This document shows, piece after piece, positions 15,037-21,795 of a stretch of DNA of 21,795 nt. This stretch comes from an uncultured Collinsella sp. GTDB lineage: Bacteria > Actinomycetota > Coriobacteriia > Coriobacteriales > Coriobacteriaceae. The stretch covers positions 1-21,795 of the forward strand of contig CATWVA010000028.1 in assembly GCA_958354105.1 (NCBI GenBank), given 5' to 3'. A program made the position numbers and the translations under genes. Position 1 is the stretch's first letter. Every line of letters begins with the position of its first letter. The notes under the pieces are model-generated. The model was not told where the DNA came from. It was given only the letters and a program-made list of their open reading frames with translations, and made no database searches.

Positions 15037-15092
15037 TCATTGGGGACGTACTTAAATGAGTGAAACTACTCATTTAAGTACGTCCCCAATGA
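15037..15092. repeat. Perfect 25-bp inverted repeat
   Basis: Positions 15037-15061 are the exact reverse complement of 15068-15092, around the 6-nt loop GAAACT. Each arm is one copy of the CATTGGGGACGTACTTAAATGA unit also found at 6169 and 6312. It abuts the 107-nt repeat copy B. Confidence 0.9.
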
Positions 15093-15095
15093 GTA

Positions 15096-15202
15096 CCCGC
15101 AGAATGAGAGTGGATAATCTCCCGTTTTTGGCCTGTGTGCAGGCTCAAAGTGGGAGATTATCCACTCTCGTCATTTGGGTGTCCAAAAATCCCCGCTCGT
15201 TT
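15096..15202. repeat. 107-nt structured repeat, copy B
   Basis: Same orientation as copy A at 6197-6303, 100 of 107 positions identical. The 18-bp stem (15106-15123 with 15152-15169) is identical. The inner loop stem changes to GCCTG/CAGGC, so a helix is kept despite substitutions. After it, GGGCGTCGCCC (15232-15242) is a short palindrome just past the stop of the minus-strand DUF1593 gene. Confidence 0.85.
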
Positions 15203-15245
15203 GGCGCCTGGGGACACTCTTTGTCGAATGTGGGCGTCGCCCTTG

Positions 15246-16757
15246 CTATGCCACAGTCACGGCGACCTGGGTGTAGCGGGTGCAGGAGCACTCGGCGCGC
15301 GTCTGCACGGTGAGGGTGAGCACAAAGCGGTCGCCGGGTCGTGCGTCGGCGGGCACGATGAAAGTGGCATCCTCCGTGCATTCTTGCCATAGCGACAGAT
15401 CCTGGACGCCTGCATAGCTCGACGGGTCTACGGCGACATCCCAATGCGCATCGAAGCCCCTGCCGTCGGGGTCGACGATGGTCGCCGCAAGGTCGATGCG
15501 CTCGCCGGCTGCGGCGCTGCGGTCGGCCGTGACCTCGACAACATGCGCCGGATGCGAGCAGGCTGCCGGATCATGGGCACACCATTGCGCGCGGGCGGCA
15601 AAGTCTTCCTGATAGGCACGCAGGTAGGGATTGAGATTGTCGTCTGCGGGCGTGCTGATGGAGGCAAAATCGGCGGGCGCCTTCGCATCGGGGTGTCCAT
15701 CAAGAAACATGCGGCCGAGTAGCGTATCGAAGTCGCGGTCGTCAATACCGCGCAGGCCAAACGGCAGCAGCGGAATATAGGTCATGCTGTCGCCTTCGGC
15801 CATAAAATCGCCGCGCTCAAACTGCACCGCGGGCATGCCTTCCAGGCCCCAATCCAGACGGGCATGCTTGCCAAACTGAAAGCGCTCGGGCTCGTTTTCG
15901 TAGACCTTACCATCGCCATAGAACATATAGCGCGCCATGAGGGGGCCGTTGCCCTGCGTGAGATTCTGCTCGGGCCAAGGAGCCTTAAACAGCGGCAGCG
16001 TATCGGGCTGAGCTGTTTTGGCGTCGAAATAGTTGCCATACATATAGGGCGTACGCCAAAAGATGAGCTCGGGAAAGAGCTCGCGCCCATGGTCGAGCCA
16101 CGAGTTATCCTGCCCCACACCATCGGCAACGCCCATCACGCGCACCTTCTGATAGACCCGCTGCTGTACGGCGGGCCACTCGGGCGTGGCGCGATAGCGC
16201 TCGGCAATACTCATGAGGGCGCGAACGATCGTATTCATACCACCCCAGCTGAGCAGCCATAACGTACGCGGATCATCATCCAGAATCGCCAGCGCAATTA
16301 CGCGAGACCCCTCAGTTTCCTCAGTCACATCACCCTCAAAGGCAACATTTCCCACAAAGGTGCGCTCGATCATCTGGGCGGGCGTGGGAAACGGCGGCTC
16401 ACCGGCAGCGGCGGCATTTGCTTGCAACTGCGGCCAAGCCTGGGCATATTCATTACTCCAGAGACTCTCAATCCAATGCTCGGGAAACGGCCGATACTCA
16501 CGAAGCTCGCCGGCTAGCGGATCGGGCTCATGAGGCACAACAGCCCACTCATAAGAGCGCCGCCCTTTGGTCCGCCAATGCGAATTCACCTCGCCGAGCG
16601 TATGAACCCCATCCCCAAGAAAGTGATACTGCGAAGCCGTATACACCACAGCCTGAACATCAAGCAAGTTGAGATACAGAGCCAAATGAACAAGCGAGTT
16701 CATATCATCGACTTCCATATCGGTAGTAGCAATCACCCGAGTCAAATTCTGGGACAT
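15246..16757 (-). CDS. DUF1593 / Sde182-like nucleoside-hydrolase-fold protein
   Basis: A 503-aa protein of the 'cellulose-binding Sde182' type. The N-terminal domain (about 5-330) has a nucleoside-hydrolase-like fold; the Asp cluster TTDMEVDDMNS (11-21, Asp13/17/18) matches the metal/ribose site pattern, and YTASQYHFLGDG (39-50) and LLSWGGMNTIVRAL are family-like. The C-terminal 100 residues (VVEVTADRSAAAGERIDLAA, then RFVLTLTVQTR) form an Ig-like domain typical of this family. There is no signal peptide, unlike many Sde182 homologues, so it should act in the cytoplasm. The real substrate is not known; cleavage of an O-glycosidic bond in an imported saccharide is inferred. The start at 16757 has GGAG upstream and the family N-terminus; a reading from 16775 adds six residues. 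It lies 79 nt behind the esterase gene on the same strand and probably shares its transcript, though ACTAAAC (16807-16813) hints at separate control. Confidence 0.85.
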   Translation of the reverse strand: MSQNLTRVIATTDMEVDDMNSLVHLALYLNLLDVQAVVYTASQYHFLGDGVHTLGEVNSHWRTKGRRSYEWAVVPHEPDPLAGELREYRPFPEHWIESLWSNEYAQAWPQLQANAAAAGEPPFPTPAQMIERTFVGNVAFEGDVTEETEGSRVIALAILDDDPRTLWLLSWGGMNTIVRALMSIAERYRATPEWPAVQQRVYQKVRVMGVADGVGQDNSWLDHGRELFPELIFWRTPYMYGNYFDAKTAQPDTLPLFKAPWPEQNLTQGNGPLMARYMFYGDGKVYENEPERFQFGKHARLDWGLEGMPAVQFERGDFMAEGDSMTYIPLLPFGLRGIDDRDFDTLLGRMFLDGHPDAKAPADFASISTPADDNLNPYLRAYQEDFAARAQWCAHDPAACSHPAHVVEVTADRSAAAGERIDLAATIVDPDGRGFDAHWDVAVDPSSYAGVQDLSLWQECTEDATFIVPADARPGDRFVLTLTVQTRAECSCTRYTQVAVTVA

Positions 16758-16836
16758 AAGCAAAGCTCCAACCAAAATAATTTCAGCCAGTTACGCGCAA
16801 GGCAAGACTAAACCCCGGTCCCCGCGATGGGAGGGC

Positions 16837-18174
16837 TTAGCGGTCGACCCTGGCTGACCACTCCCAGCAGCCCACCGGCTCGCCGTCGATGAGTACGTTG
16901 CCCCCGTCGAAGTCTTGATAACACAGGTCGTTGAATTGGTGGATCCACACGCCGTGGTTGAACGTCTTCTTGGCCGAGCCGTCGGCCTCGCGATACACGC
17001 CGGTCAGGTCCTCGACATGGCTAAAGTAGGTGAGATGCACGTTGGCGCCGGCACCGCGCAGGCGCGCGAACAGCGGCAGCACGGTCTGTTGCGGGTGCAC
17101 GAGCTCGTCGCCCTTGGAGTGCGTAAACCACAGCGGCGTCTTGGCGAGCGCGGCCACGTCCTTGTCCGTGGCGTTGTACCACGGGGCGCAGCAGGGAAGG
17201 CCCGCGGCGAAGAAATCGGGGTAGTCGGCGCACAGGCGCAGGGTCATAAAGCCGCCGTTGGAAAGACCGGCGACCACGATGCGGTCGGTGTCGATGCGGT
17301 CGACATGCTCGGCGACAAACTCGTCGATAAGCGCCTTGAGCACGGAGGAGTAGATGCTCTGGTTGGAGCGACCGAGTTGCTCGACGCCGTTGTCCATCCA
17401 AAACGTGGGCGACTGCGGCACGAGCACCCAGGCAAAGCCGCCAAAGTAGCGCTGGATCTGCGCCTGACTAATGGCCGTCACGCGGTTGCCGATATAGGCG
17501 CGCGTAGCGCCTTCGCCTTGCGTGGCGCCCTTGCCCTCGCCGGCGCCGTGCAGATACACCACGAGCGGTGCCTTTTGGGGTACGACCGTCGCCTCGGGCG
17601 CGAAGGGATTGAAGCAGGCCGAGTCCTCTGCCTTAAAGCTGGGCTCAAAGAAGCCGTATTCGAGCGCGATGCCGTCGACGGCGGTCTTTTGCGTGGCGTT
17701 GCTCCAGCCTTTGAGCGCGGGGCAGATATCGCCACGGCAGGTGTCGAAGACCAGGCCGCAGGTGGGATCGTCGCCGTCGTTGCCGGGAAGAGCTGTGAGC
17801 TGCGTGATGCGCAGCTGGTCATCGAGCATGCGCGAGCCCATGACGCCGCCTTCGATGGTCTTGGTCAGGCGCTGCTCGGCGACCTCGAGCGCCACATGGG
17901 TGCCCACGGCGAGCTTACGTCCGTTCTCGTCGCACGGATATGCGGCGAGAATGTCGATGTAACCCACGGAGGGCGCGGCATGGTCGGCGCCGCGTTCCTT
18001 GCGCATCAGAACATCGCCCGAGCGCTCGTGACGCTCTACATATATATGGAAGGTGTTCGCGTCGATGTCGTTGGCGCGCACGGTGCAGGGCAGGTCGAGT
18101 ACGACCTTGCTGATCCAGGGGCCAAAGTCGCCCAAGGTGGTGACGGTTGCGTAGGTACACAATTTGAGTTCCAT
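16837..18174 (-). CDS. EstA-like esterase with N-terminal Ig-like domain
   Basis: A 445-aa alpha/beta hydrolase. The N-terminal half (about 1-185) is beta-rich and resembles the Ig-like domain of EstA-type esterases. The catalytic half shows VVYLHGAGEG (205-214) for the oxyanion site, the nucleophile Ser305 in GLSNGGFMTLRL, the acid Asp356 in THSKGDELVHP and a His (407 in FNHGVW, or 412). There is no signal peptide, so the substrate is probably an imported acylated compound. The start at 18174 is preferred because GGGAGG lies six bases upstream; an ATG at 18231 would read through that RBS and the operator palindrome. It diverges from the PTS gene and precedes DUF1593, which suggests one glycoside-utilisation regulon. 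A feruloyl- or acetyl-esterase is more likely than a peptidase, without proof. Confidence 0.82.
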   Translation of the reverse strand: MELKLCTYATVTTLGDFGPWISKVVLDLPCTVRANDIDANTFHIYVERHERSGDVLMRKERGADHAAPSVGYIDILAAYPCDENGRKLAVGTHVALEVAEQRLTKTIEGGVMGSRMLDDQLRITQLTALPGNDGDDPTCGLVFDTCRGDICPALKGWSNATQKTAVDGIALEYGFFEPSFKAEDSACFNPFAPEATVVPQKAPLVVYLHGAGEGKGATQGEGATRAYIGNRVTAISQAQIQRYFGGFAWVLVPQSPTFWMDNGVEQLGRSNQSIYSSVLKALIDEFVAEHVDRIDTDRIVVAGLSNGGFMTLRLCADYPDFFAAGLPCCAPWYNATDKDVAALAKTPLWFTHSKGDELVHPQQTVLPLFARLRGAGANVHLTYFSHVEDLTGVYREADGSAKKTFNHGVWIHQFNDLCYQDFDGGNVLIDGEPVGCWEWSARVDR

Positions 18175-18222
18175 GAGCTGCCTCCCTTGCGCCGCGAATG
18201 CCTGGCATCTGCGGCAATACAA

Positions 18223-18238
18223 ACTAAACATGTTTAGT
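18223..18238. promoter_or_regulatory. Perfect 16-bp operator-like palindrome
   Basis: ACTAAACATGTTTAGT is fully symmetric. It lies about 50 bp upstream of the esterase start codon, where a promoter would be expected, which suits repressor binding by a LacI/GntR-like dimer. No such regulator gene is in the window. Confidence 0.6.
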
Positions 18239-18305
18239 GTAATCTAGAATTGAAGAATAACCAGATGAACTCGGTAAACGGCAAAATTGAACACGTCGTG
18301 AACTA

Positions 18306-18321
18306 CTAAACGTATGTTTAC
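18306..18321. promoter_or_regulatory. Second TAAAC/GTTTA site
   Basis: CTAAACGTATGTTTAC is an imperfect inverted repeat with TAAAC and GTTTAC half sites four bases apart. It is related to the palindrome at 18223 but with wider spacing. Confidence 0.4.
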
Positions 18322-18493
18322 TAGCTTCTAGCAGGGATTCTGTTGATGAGTTAACAGATCAGTGAGGTGTTCATCAAAATAAAATCCCACGTAAATGGCT
18401 ATATATCAATAGAGGGTCAAAGAGACCATCTCCCGCCATTCAAATACGTTCACCCCCGATTTCCTACCGTTCACCGGACTGTAGACGGCAAAA

Positions 18494-18523
18494 TTGCCAT
18501 AAATTCGGCGCTCCGTGTAAACT
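18494..18523 (+). promoter_or_regulatory. Possible promoter for the PTS gene
   Basis: TTGCCA (18494-18499), an 18-nt spacer and TAAACT (18518-18523). The -35 lies at the end of the direct repeat and the -10 overlaps a GTAAAC motif, with more motifs just downstream of the expected start. TATAGT at 18595-18600 is an alternative -10 without a matching -35. Confidence 0.35.
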
Positions 18524-18558
18524 AAAGCACGTAAACGTTCAGTAAACACCTTGTTTAC
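18517..18558. promoter_or_regulatory. Operator cluster GTAAAC x3 plus GTTTAC
   Basis: GTAAAC at 18517, 18531 and 18542, and GTTTAC at 18553-18558. The last two form the inverted repeat GTAAACACCTTGTTTAC (18542-18558). Spacings of 14 and 11 bp would place several sites on nearly the same face of the helix. Confidence 0.5.
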
Positions 18559-18615
18559 AAAAGCGTATCCAAGGGTCCGGCAACCGTAAGGGGTTATAGT
18601 CGCCGGGCCAAAGGC

Positions 18616-18641
18616 GTGCCTAAGCCCAAGGGGGCTGGCAC
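18616..18641 (+). other. Leader hairpin near the PTS RBS
   Basis: GTGCC (18616-18620) plus AGCCC (18623-18627) pair with GGGCT (18632-18636) plus GGCAC (18637-18641), with a two-base bulge and a 4-nt loop. It ends about 10 nt before the G-rich RBS, so it may affect translation. No T-run follows. Confidence 0.35.
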
Positions 18642-18664
18642 ACGAAGATATGGGGAGGGGTCCC

Positions 18665-20092
18665 ATGGCAGTAGATAACAAGCAGATTGCCACCGATGTC
18701 CTCGAGCTCGTGGGCGGTGCGGAGAATGTTTCCGTTGCCACCAACTGCATGACGCGCCTGCGTCTGACGCTCAAGGATAACAGCAAGGCCGACGTGGAGA
18801 AGATCAAGAAGGTCAAGGGTGTTCTGGGTTGCCAGTTTGCCGGCAGCCAGCTCCAGGTCATCATCGGCCAGAACGTGCCCAAGGTGCTCGCCGAGTTCGT
18901 CGCCATCTCCGGTGTCAAGCAGGGTGAGGCCGTCAACGAGAACCTCGATGCTCCCAAGGAGAAGTTCGAGCTCAAGAACCTGCCCAATATCATCCTCGAC
19001 TATCTGTCGGGCTCCATGACCCAGCTCATCCCGCTGCTCATGGCCGGCGGTCTGTTCCGTACCATCGCGGCCGTCCTCGGCCCCACCATGCTCGGTGTGC
19101 TCTCGGCCGACGACCCGACCTATACGTTCCTCTACACCACGCTGTACGAGGCCACGTTCACCTTTATCCCCATCTACCTGGGTTATGCCGCGGCTAAGAA
19201 GCTCGGCGCCAGCCCGGTGCTCGGCATGCTGCTCGGTGGCGCCCTCATGGCTCCTTCCGTGGTGAGCGTCGCCACCCAGGAGGGCGGCGGCATCATCTCC
19301 GTCTACGGCATCCAGATCGCTGCTGCCAACTATCAGCAGTCCGTCCTGCCGATCATCCTTTCGGTGCCCGTCCTGTACTTCATCGAGAAGTTCTTTAAGA
19401 AGGTTATGCCCGACGTGCTGTCCACGGTCTTCACGCCGTTCTGCACCATGATCGTCACGATCCCCATTGCCTTCATCGTCCTCGCTCCGATCGGCAACGA
19501 GATCGGTACGCTGATCGCCAACGCCCTCTTCGGCCTTGCTGACCTTGGCGGCATCGGCATCCTGATCGTCATGGCCATCCTCGGCGCCTTCTGGCAGCTC
19601 TTCGTGGTCTGCGGCATGCACATGCCCGTCATCCTGCTCGCCCAGGTTCAGATCATCGCTGCCGGTTACGATCCCTTCGTCTTCGTTTCCACCAACTGCG
19701 CTATGGCCGCTGTCTGGGGCTGCGCCTTCGGTGCCTTCCTCAAGATGAAGAACCCCGACGAGAAGTCCCTTGCCATCGGTTACGTCATCTCCGCCATCGC
19801 CGGCGGCGTTACCGAGCCTGCGCTCTTCGGTATCCTCATGCGCTTCCGCCGCACCATGCTCGGCATGTTCATCGGCGGTGCCATCGGCGCTGTGTTCTCC
19901 GGCCTCATGGGTGTTACCTACTACCTCGCAGGCGGTGCGTCCAACTTCCTGGTCTTCACCAACTACCTGCAGGGTGGCCAGATGAACACCGTCTGGGCTA
20001 TCGTTGGTATGGCAATCTCCTTTGTCATCGCCGCTGCCGTCGTCTTTGCCTGCGGCTTCTCCAAGGAGGAACTCGCCGAGATGGAGGCCTAA
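18665..20092 (+). CDS. Second PTS EIIBC permease, glucose/beta-glucoside superfamily
   Basis: A 475-aa importer and phosphorylating permease. The EIIB domain (1-85) carries Cys28 in CMTRLRLTLKD. The EIIC domain (about 105-465) has multiple membrane segments, CGMHMP at 316-321 and GVTEPALFG at 381-389. As in the first permease, the EIIA domain of BglF-type proteins is missing. The two permeases share layout but are clearly different in sequence (MADTTKLAAEILEMVGGADN versus MAVDNKQIATDVLELVGGAE), so they are not a recent duplication. GGGGAGGGG right before ATG 18665 sets the start. A strong terminator follows. Divergent esterase and downstream glycosidase genes suggest a complex glycoside as substrate; the sugar itself is unknown. 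Confidence 0.9.
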   Translation: MAVDNKQIATDVLELVGGAENVSVATNCMTRLRLTLKDNSKADVEKIKKVKGVLGCQFAGSQLQVIIGQNVPKVLAEFVAISGVKQGEAVNENLDAPKEKFELKNLPNIILDYLSGSMTQLIPLLMAGGLFRTIAAVLGPTMLGVLSADDPTYTFLYTTLYEATFTFIPIYLGYAAAKKLGASPVLGMLLGGALMAPSVVSVATQEGGGIISVYGIQIAAANYQQSVLPIILSVPVLYFIEKFFKKVMPDVLSTVFTPFCTMIVTIPIAFIVLAPIGNEIGTLIANALFGLADLGGIGILIVMAILGAFWQLFVVCGMHMPVILLAQVQIIAAGYDPFVFVSTNCAMAAVWGCAFGAFLKMKNPDEKSLAIGYVISAIAGGVTEPALFGILMRFRRTMLGMFIGGAIGAVFSGLMGVTYYLAGGASNFLVFTNYLQGGQMNTVWAIVGMAISFVIAAAVVFACGFSKEELAEMEA

Positions 20093-20132
20093 GGCCAAAC
20101 CGTTCGGTCACATATGACCTCACCTACACGAC

Positions 20133-20170
20133 AGGGCCCCGTCAGGCGTAAGCCCGGCGGGGCCCTTCTT
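20133..20170 (+). terminator. Terminator of the second PTS gene
   Basis: AGGGCCCCG (20133-20141) pairs with CGGGGCCCT (20158-20166), followed by TCTT. The 16-nt loop contains a small GC/GC stem. The short T-run suggests partial termination, leaving some read-through to the next gene. Confidence 0.75.
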
Positions 20171-20290
20171 GCAAGGTAGACTGATGGGGCGGACGGGATT
20201 CGCCCGCGAGGGTTTGCCAAGCGGCAGGGGCTTTCGCACGGGGTTACCGCGAAAGCCCCCGGCGGTTCGCAAATCCTTTATCAAACGAAA
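20171..20290 (+). promoter_or_regulatory. Structured leader with competing hairpins
   Basis: GGGGCTTTCGC (20227-20237) pairs with GCGAAAGCCCC (20249-20259), 11 bp. An alternative stem, ACCGC (20246-20250) with GCGGT (20262-20266), uses part of the same right arm, so the two exclude each other. A TGCC/GGCA hairpin (20215-20226) lies before them. This could be an attenuator or RNA switch, or simply GC-rich spacer. No riboswitch class was recognised. Confidence 0.3.
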
Positions 20291-20300
20291 GGACATGCAG

Positions 20301-21614
20301 ATGAGTTTGGGAAAGCTGACCGTCAACGGTCGCCAGGACGGCTTTTTGTGCGAGGGCAAACCGTTCTTCTGGTTTGCCGATACGTGCTGGAGCGCATTTA
20401 CGAGCATTGCCGAGGATGACTGGGACTACTACCTGACCCGCCGTGCCGAGCAGGGCATGAATGTGCTGCAGATCAACACGCTGCCGCAGTGGGACCGCTG
20501 CTGCCCCGACCTGGGCATTTGGCCCTATGCCAGCGAGGACGGCGTGCACTTTGATTGGTCCCGTCCCAACCAGGCATATTGGGACCGCGCCGCCGCCATG
20601 TGCCGTGCTGCCGTCGAGCACGGCATCCGTCCGGCGCTCGTGCTTATGTGGTGCAACTACGTGCCCGGTACCTGGGGTGCCAAGATCGCCGAGCGTTGCG
20701 GCGCCGAGGTTATGCCGCGTGAGGAGGTCCGTGCCCACGTTGCCCGCGTCGTCGAGAACCTGGGCGAGTTCAACCCCGTCTACGTGGTGACGGGCGATAC
20801 CGACTTTGCCGGCGACGAGGCGATCGCCTATTACGAGGACGCGCTCGACGAGGTCGTCAAGCGCGCGCCCGAGGCGCTGCGCACCATGCATATCAACCGC
20901 GCCAATCGCACCATTCCGGCGCAGTATCTGGACCGTCTGGACTTTTATATGTTCCAGCCCGGCCACAACTACGAGGGCCAGCCCGAGGCATGGCGTCTGC
21001 CGCAGGACTTTATCGCCAACTACCCTAAAAAGCCGATGGTCAACTCTGAGCCTTGTTACGAGCAGATGGGTGCGTCGCGCAATGTGTACTGGCGCTTCAC
21101 CGCGCAGGATTGCCGCGCGAGCGTATGGTCGTCGATTCTTGCCGGCGCCAGTGCCGGCGTAACTTACGGCGCACACGGCGTTTGGAACTGGCAGACATCG
21201 CGCAGCCAAGGCTCGGTGCTGGGCGAGGGCTTCGACATGCCGTTCCGCTGGCAAGAGTGCCTGCAGTTTGCGGGCGTGTGGGACTTTGGCGCGATTGAGC
21301 ATGTGCTTGCCGGCCTGGGTGCCACGGCTGCCGACGACGCGCTTGCCGTGGTTCCGGCGCAGGAGCTGCTCGATGACGCGCGCGAGGCCATTCGTGTGGC
21401 GCGCGTTGGCGATCGCGTCGTCACGTACCTGCCGCGCACCACGGCGCTCAAGTTTAAGCTCGACGGCGCGCGCGGCTGGACGGCGACGGTCCTCGACATG
21501 GAGGACAAGCGCATCGCCAAGCTGCCCGTCCGCGATAACGGTGACGGCACCGTGCGCGTGGCTCAGCATCCCTTTGAGCACGACGCTCTGGTGATCCTGG
21601 CCCCCGGGCGCTAA
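20301..21614 (+). CDS. DUF4038 (GH140/apiosidase-like) glycoside hydrolase
   Basis: A 437-aa protein with the DUF4038 TIM-barrel pattern: LCEGKPFFWFADTCWSAFTS near the N-terminus, YLTRRAEQGMNVLQIN (44-59), VVTGDTDF with Asp166 and MVNSEPCYE with Glu250 as likely catalytic acids by analogy with GH140. Residues about 345-437 form the small beta domain usually called 'collagen-binding' in this family. There is no signal peptide, so it is probably cytoplasmic and acts on a PTS-imported, maybe phosphorylated, glycoside. The ATG at 20301 is preferred because AAAGGA (20288-20293) lies seven bases upstream; ATG 20295 would be too close. Upstream in-frame codons fall in the structured leader. It follows the PTS gene across a terminator, so regulation may differ. 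The substrate is not proven. Confidence 0.82.
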   Translation: MSLGKLTVNGRQDGFLCEGKPFFWFADTCWSAFTSIAEDDWDYYLTRRAEQGMNVLQINTLPQWDRCCPDLGIWPYASEDGVHFDWSRPNQAYWDRAAAMCRAAVEHGIRPALVLMWCNYVPGTWGAKIAERCGAEVMPREEVRAHVARVVENLGEFNPVYVVTGDTDFAGDEAIAYYEDALDEVVKRAPEALRTMHINRANRTIPAQYLDRLDFYMFQPGHNYEGQPEAWRLPQDFIANYPKKPMVNSEPCYEQMGASRNVYWRFTAQDCRASVWSSILAGASAGVTYGAHGVWNWQTSRSQGSVLGEGFDMPFRWQECLQFAGVWDFGAIEHVLAGLGATAADDALAVVPAQELLDDAREAIRVARVGDRVVTYLPRTTALKFKLDGARGWTATVLDMEDKRIAKLPVRDNGDGTVRVAQHPFEHDALVILAPGR

Positions 21615-21657
21615 CGGCTCTTCTCCAATATTTACAGCCCAGTCCCTTTCATTAGGC

Positions 21658-21727
21658 TGCGACGGAATGGTTCCTGCATGACGGCTTTAAGCTGCCAAGG
21701 GGAGCCATTCCGTCGCACTCTTTGTTT
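21658..21727 (+). terminator. Terminator after the DUF4038 gene
   Basis: A 17-bp stem (21658-21674 with 21701-21717, one G-U pair), core TGCGACGGAATGG, 26-nt loop, followed by CTCTTTGTTT. It closes the right-hand carbohydrate locus. Confidence 0.7.
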
Positions 21728-21748
21728 ACTCATTGGGTACTCATTGGG
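21727..21748. repeat. Tandem 11-nt repeat TACTCATTGGG
   Basis: TACTCATTGGG occurs twice head-to-tail (21727-21737 and 21738-21748). It resembles the start of the ACTCATTGGGGACGT unit at 6169 and 15037. The remaining 47 nt to the window end hold nothing I can assign. Confidence 0.5.
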
Positions 21749-21795
21749 TGTTCCTATAGTTTTGTCAACCGTCGGGGCTACTCCCGGTAGGGCAC

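Larger units (their letters stand above)
18175..18664. other. 490-nt divergent regulatory region
   Basis: AT-rich spacer between the esterase gene (left, -) and the PTS gene (right, +). It holds TAAAC/GTTTA motifs at 18223-18238, 18274-18279, 18306-18321, 18517-18522, 18531-18536 and 18542-18558. It also has a 16-nt direct repeat, GTAAACGGCAAAATTG at 18274-18289 and GTAGACGGCAAAATTG at 18481-18496 (one difference), and an imperfect hairpin near the RBS. No supported ORF lies in it. Confidence 0.7.

Noticed and set aside
16915..18237. 440-codon open frame on the plus strand
   Set aside because: Antisense of the esterase gene. The minus frame carries the catalytic GLSNGG and HGAGEG motifs; the plus frame is Gly/Val/Ala-rich without motifs.
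18620..20098. 492-codon open frame on the minus strand
   Set aside because: It is the mirror of the EIIBC gene. Its product is rich in Asp, Glu, Gly and His without any domain, as expected from antisense of GC-rich coding DNA, while the plus frame has clear PTS motifs.
20244..21581. 445-codon open frame on the minus strand
   Set aside because: Antisense of the DUF4038 gene, with low-complexity Ala/Leu/Arg/Val content and no recognisable domain.
21749..21795. Insertion-sequence end at the window edge
   Set aside because: The terminal stretch has some short symmetry (GGGCTACTCCCGGTAGGG), but there is no matching inverted end or transposase in view.

Overview
The window looks like chromosomal DNA of a gut Coriobacteriia member, most likely Collinsella. 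This is inferred from the high-GC coding sequence, the sugar-PTS-rich content, the DUF4867, DUF1593 and DUF4038 carbohydrate families, the zinc-ribbon/SPFH cluster and the type of intergenic repeats. No rRNA, tRNA, CRISPR array, transposase or phage gene was seen.

Left carbohydrate locus (1-6151, + strand). A BglG/LicT-type antiterminator sits behind a strong leader terminator. It is followed by a PTS EIIBC permease without an EIIA domain, an alpha/beta hydrolase (esterase-like), a DUF4867 protein and a GH1 6-phospho-beta-glucosidase. The first three genes look visibly more AT-rich than the rest and may have been acquired separately. The likely job is import and phosphorylation of a (possibly acylated) beta-glucoside, de-esterification, then cleavage of the phosphoglucoside.

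Signalling operon (6508-10423, + strand). A multi-membrane-segment protein with a degenerate kinase-like C-terminus is followed by a NarL/LuxR-type histidine kinase and its LuxR-type response regulator. The first two genes overlap by 133 nt in an odd way.

Envelope cluster (10615-14912, - strand). In transcription order: a DUF4428 zinc-ribbon protein, a membrane protein with two N-terminal zinc ribbons, an SPFH protein with two C-terminal zinc ribbons (like B. subtilis YdjI), and a lipoprotein. It resembles the psp/YdjGHI membrane-stress module without PspA.

Right carbohydrate locus (15246-21717). Two - strand genes (an EstA-like esterase and a DUF1593/Sde182 nucleoside-hydrolase-like protein) diverge from two + strand genes (a second EIIBC without EIIA and a DUF4038/GH140-like glycosidase). 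The 490-nt divergent region carries repeated TAAAC/GTTTA palindromes. All the enzymes lack signal peptides, so this looks like an intracellular pathway for a PTS-imported glycoside, and it is the best candidate for an undescribed system.

Non-coding structure is unusually rich. There are long perfect inverted repeats in three intergenic regions (4301-4651, 6152-6507, 14913-15245). One 107-nt element occurs twice, 8.9 kb apart, with its stems conserved.
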